Below, in pieces: positions 62,451 through 64,000 of a DNA stretch of 64,000 nucleotides. The stretch is from Mesorhizobium sp. WSM4306. Lineage in GTDB: Bacteria > Pseudomonadota > Alphaproteobacteria > Rhizobiales > Rhizobiaceae. The stretch lies in the NCBI RefSeq assembly GCF_007003975.1, contig NZ_VFTC01000006.1:62001-126000 (forward strand), read 5' to 3'. A model generated the notes under the pieces. It was not told the DNA's origin and did not search any database. It was given only the letters and a program-made list of their open reading frames with translations. Within the stretch, counting starts at the first letter, position 1. Every line of letters begins with the position of its first letter. The translations under genes were made by a program, and so were the position numbers.

Positions 62451-64000
62451 GATCGTCGACAGCGGCGGCAAAAGCATCGTTGCCGAAATGCCTCCTCCCT
62501 CCGCCCTGGCTTCGACCACGCCGCCATTGCCCTTGCCCGAACCACCATAGTCCGAAGCGTCTGTGTTGATGATTTCGCGCCATTTGCCGACCTTGGGCAA
62601 CGGCACGCGATAATTGTCGCGTGGCACCGGCGTGAAGTTGGAAATAACGGCGATGGGATTGCCATCCGGCGCACTGCGCAGCCAGGCGAAGACCGAGTTT
62701 TCCTTGTCGTCGACGATCAGCCAGGAAAAGCCGTCCGGCTCGCAGTCGCGCGCATGTAGCGCCGGGCGCGAGCGGTAGAGGTAGTTGAGGTCGCGCACCG
62801 TCTGCCAGACGCCGCGATGCGGGCGGGAGTCGAGCAGGTTCCAGTCGAGCGCGCGCGCCTCGCTCCACTCGCGGCGCTGGGCGAATTCCTGGCCCATGAA
62901 CAACAGCTTCTTGCCGGGATAACCCCACATGAAGGCGTAAAAGGCGCGCAAAGTCGCAAACTTCTGCCAGTCGTCGCCGGCCATCTTGCCGAGCAGCGTG
63001 CCTTTGCCGTGCACGACTTCGTCGTGAGAGAGCGGCAGCACGAAATTCTCTGAAAAGGCGTAGGTCAGGCCGAAGGTCAGGTCGTTGTGATGGTGCTTGC
63101 GGAAGATCGGCTCCTTGGCGAAATACTCCAGCGTGTCGTGCATGAAGCCCATGTTCCACTTGAAGCCGAAGCCCAGCCCGCCCTCATGCACCGGCGCCGA
63201 GACCTTTGGCCATGAGGTCGATTCCTCGGCGATGGTCATCACGCCGGGATGGTGGCCGTAGAGCTCCTTGTTCATCTTCTGGAGGAAGGAGACCGCTTCG
63301 AGGTTCTCGCGGCCGCCCTTCTCGTTGGGGATCCATTCGCCGGCCTTGCGTGAGTAATCGAGGTAGAGCATCGAGGCGACCGCGTCGACGCGCAAACCGT
63401 CGACATGGTATTTCTCGGCCCAGAACAGCGCATTGTTGACGAGGAACGACACCACCTCGCGGCGGCCGAAATTGTAGATCGCGGTGTTCCAGTCGGGGTG
63501 GAAACCCTTGCGCGGATCGGCATGCTCGTAGAGCGCTGTGCCGTCGAAATTGGCCAGGCCATGCGCGTCGACCGGGAAATGCGCCGGCACCCAGTCGAGG
63601 ATGACGCCGACGCCGGCGCGGTGCGCACCGTCGACGAAACGGGCGAAGCCGTCCGGGTCGCCAAAGCGCGCCGACGGGGCATAAAGTCCAGTTGTCTGAT
63701 AACCCCAGGACGGGTCATAGGGATGTTCGGAGATCGGCAGGAATTCGATGTGGGTGAAGCCGGTTTCGACGGCATAGGGGATCAGCTGGTCGGCGAGTTC
63801 GTCCCAGGACAGGAAGCTGCCGTCATCGTGCTGCTGCCACGACCCGGCATGGACCTCGTAGATCGATATGGCTTCGCGCCGCGGATCGGCCTTGCGCCAG
63901 TAGCTGCGGTGCGCATCGTCGCCCCATTCATGCGCCGGCGGCACCGCCGTCACCGAAGCGGTGGCCGGGCGCAGCTCGGATTTGAAGGCAAACGGATCGG
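62427..64000 (-). CDS. glgB: 1,4-alpha-glucan branching enzyme (N-terminus beyond window edge)
   Basis: GlgB introduces alpha-1,6 branches into glycogen. The frame is still open at base 64000 ([15 protein letters not shown] precedes AVPPAHEWG), so about 525 C-terminal residues are seen and the N-terminal CBM48 part is outside. The GH13 core is complete: [47 protein letters not shown], nucleophile in [20 protein letters not shown], acid/base in [11 protein letters not shown] and [16 protein letters not shown]. It ends [17 protein letters not shown]-like. It is the first gene of the leftward operon within this window. Confidence 0.95.
   Translation of the reverse strand, partial: DPFAFKSELRPATASVTAVPPAHEWGDDAHRSYWRKADPRREAISIYEVHAGSWQQHDDGSFLSWDELADQLIPYAVETGFTHIEFLPISEHPYDPSWGYQTTGLYAPSARFGDPDGFARFVDGAHRAGVGVILDWVPAHFPVDAHGLANFDGTALYEHADPRKGFHPDWNTAIYNFGRREVVSFLVNNALFWAEKYHVDGLRVDAVASMLYLDYSRKAGEWIPNEKGGRENLEAVSFLQKMNKELYGHHPGVMTIAEESTSWPKVSAPVHEGGLGFGFKWNMGFMHDTLEYFAKEPIFRKHHHNDLTFGLTYAFSENFVLPLSHDEVVHGKGTLLGKMAGDDWQKFATLRAFYAFMWGYPGKKLLFMGQEFAQRREWSEARALDWNLLDSRPHRGVWQTVRDLNYLYRSRPALHARDCEPDGFSWLIVDDKENSVFAWLRSAPDGNPIAVISNFTPVPRDNYRVPLPKVGKWREIINTDASDYGGSGKGNGGVVEARAEGGGISATMLLPPLSTIMLELVAD

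Overview
The window is 64 kb of GC-rich, gene-dense alphaproteobacterial chromosome. It most likely comes from Mesorhizobium or a close relative in the Hyphomicrobiales. Pointers are a Ros/MucR regulator with a Cys-Asp-His-His finger, an operon-coded choline-sulfate to glycine-betaine pathway (betI, betC, betA, betB), a glgB-glgC-glgA-pgm-glgX glycogen operon, IalB and TIGR03808 proteins, and two classes of rhizobial palindromic intergenic repeat. I see no rRNA, CRISPR array, insertion sequence, integrase or prophage gene. The only RNA gene found is a tRNA-Pro(CGG).

Layout. 1-4.5 kb: a DivJ/PleC-like membrane histidine kinase (cut by the left edge), a DUF5330 protein, sufE, mucR and a secreted SH3-like protein. 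4.6-13.5 kb: housekeeping genes (oligopeptidase B, LysE exporter, SET-domain protein, two periplasmic cytochromes c, Fe/Mn superoxide dismutase, branched-chain aminotransferase, haloacid dehalogenase, L,D-transpeptidase). 13.9-21.2 kb: a surface module with an AraC-type regulator, a small unknown protein, a 1346-residue YadA-like trimeric autotransporter and three linked envelope proteins (IalB family, one membrane unknown, DUF4189). 21.2-24.2 kb: an accessory and decaying patch with a lone ScoMcrA-like head domain, an in-frame alpha/beta-hydrolase-SDR chimera beside a CGNR regulator and a 27-bp palindrome, a frameshifted aldose 1-epimerase and an 18-codon SDR tail. 24.2-34.4 kb: HerA-like ATPase, methylmalonyl-CoA mutase subunits, an AbrB/Doc toxin-antitoxin pair, a Gre-like factor, a TAT-exported beta-helix protein, asparaginase and thiolase.

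34.6-40.9 kb: the bet operon, which carries a PLP serine/threonine dehydratase between betC and betA. 41-44.8 kb: a two-gene GDP-mannose unit, manB plus a ManC-AGE fusion that may cover isomerase and guanylyltransferase steps. 45-51.1 kb: tRNA-Pro, a lipoprotein and an oligopeptide ABC importer (oppABC plus fused DF). 51.4-54 kb: an isolated TadE/TadG pair and an AT-richer orphan gene. 54.1-64 kb: the leftward glycogen operon, ending in an extra GH13 glucosidase.

Most of the window is ordinary chromosome. The strongest candidates for something undescribed are the adhesin module with its unusual repeat-in-hairpin leader, the hydrolase-SDR chimera with its palindrome, and the ManC-AGE fusion operon. 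All assignments come from reading sequence motifs; no database search was run.
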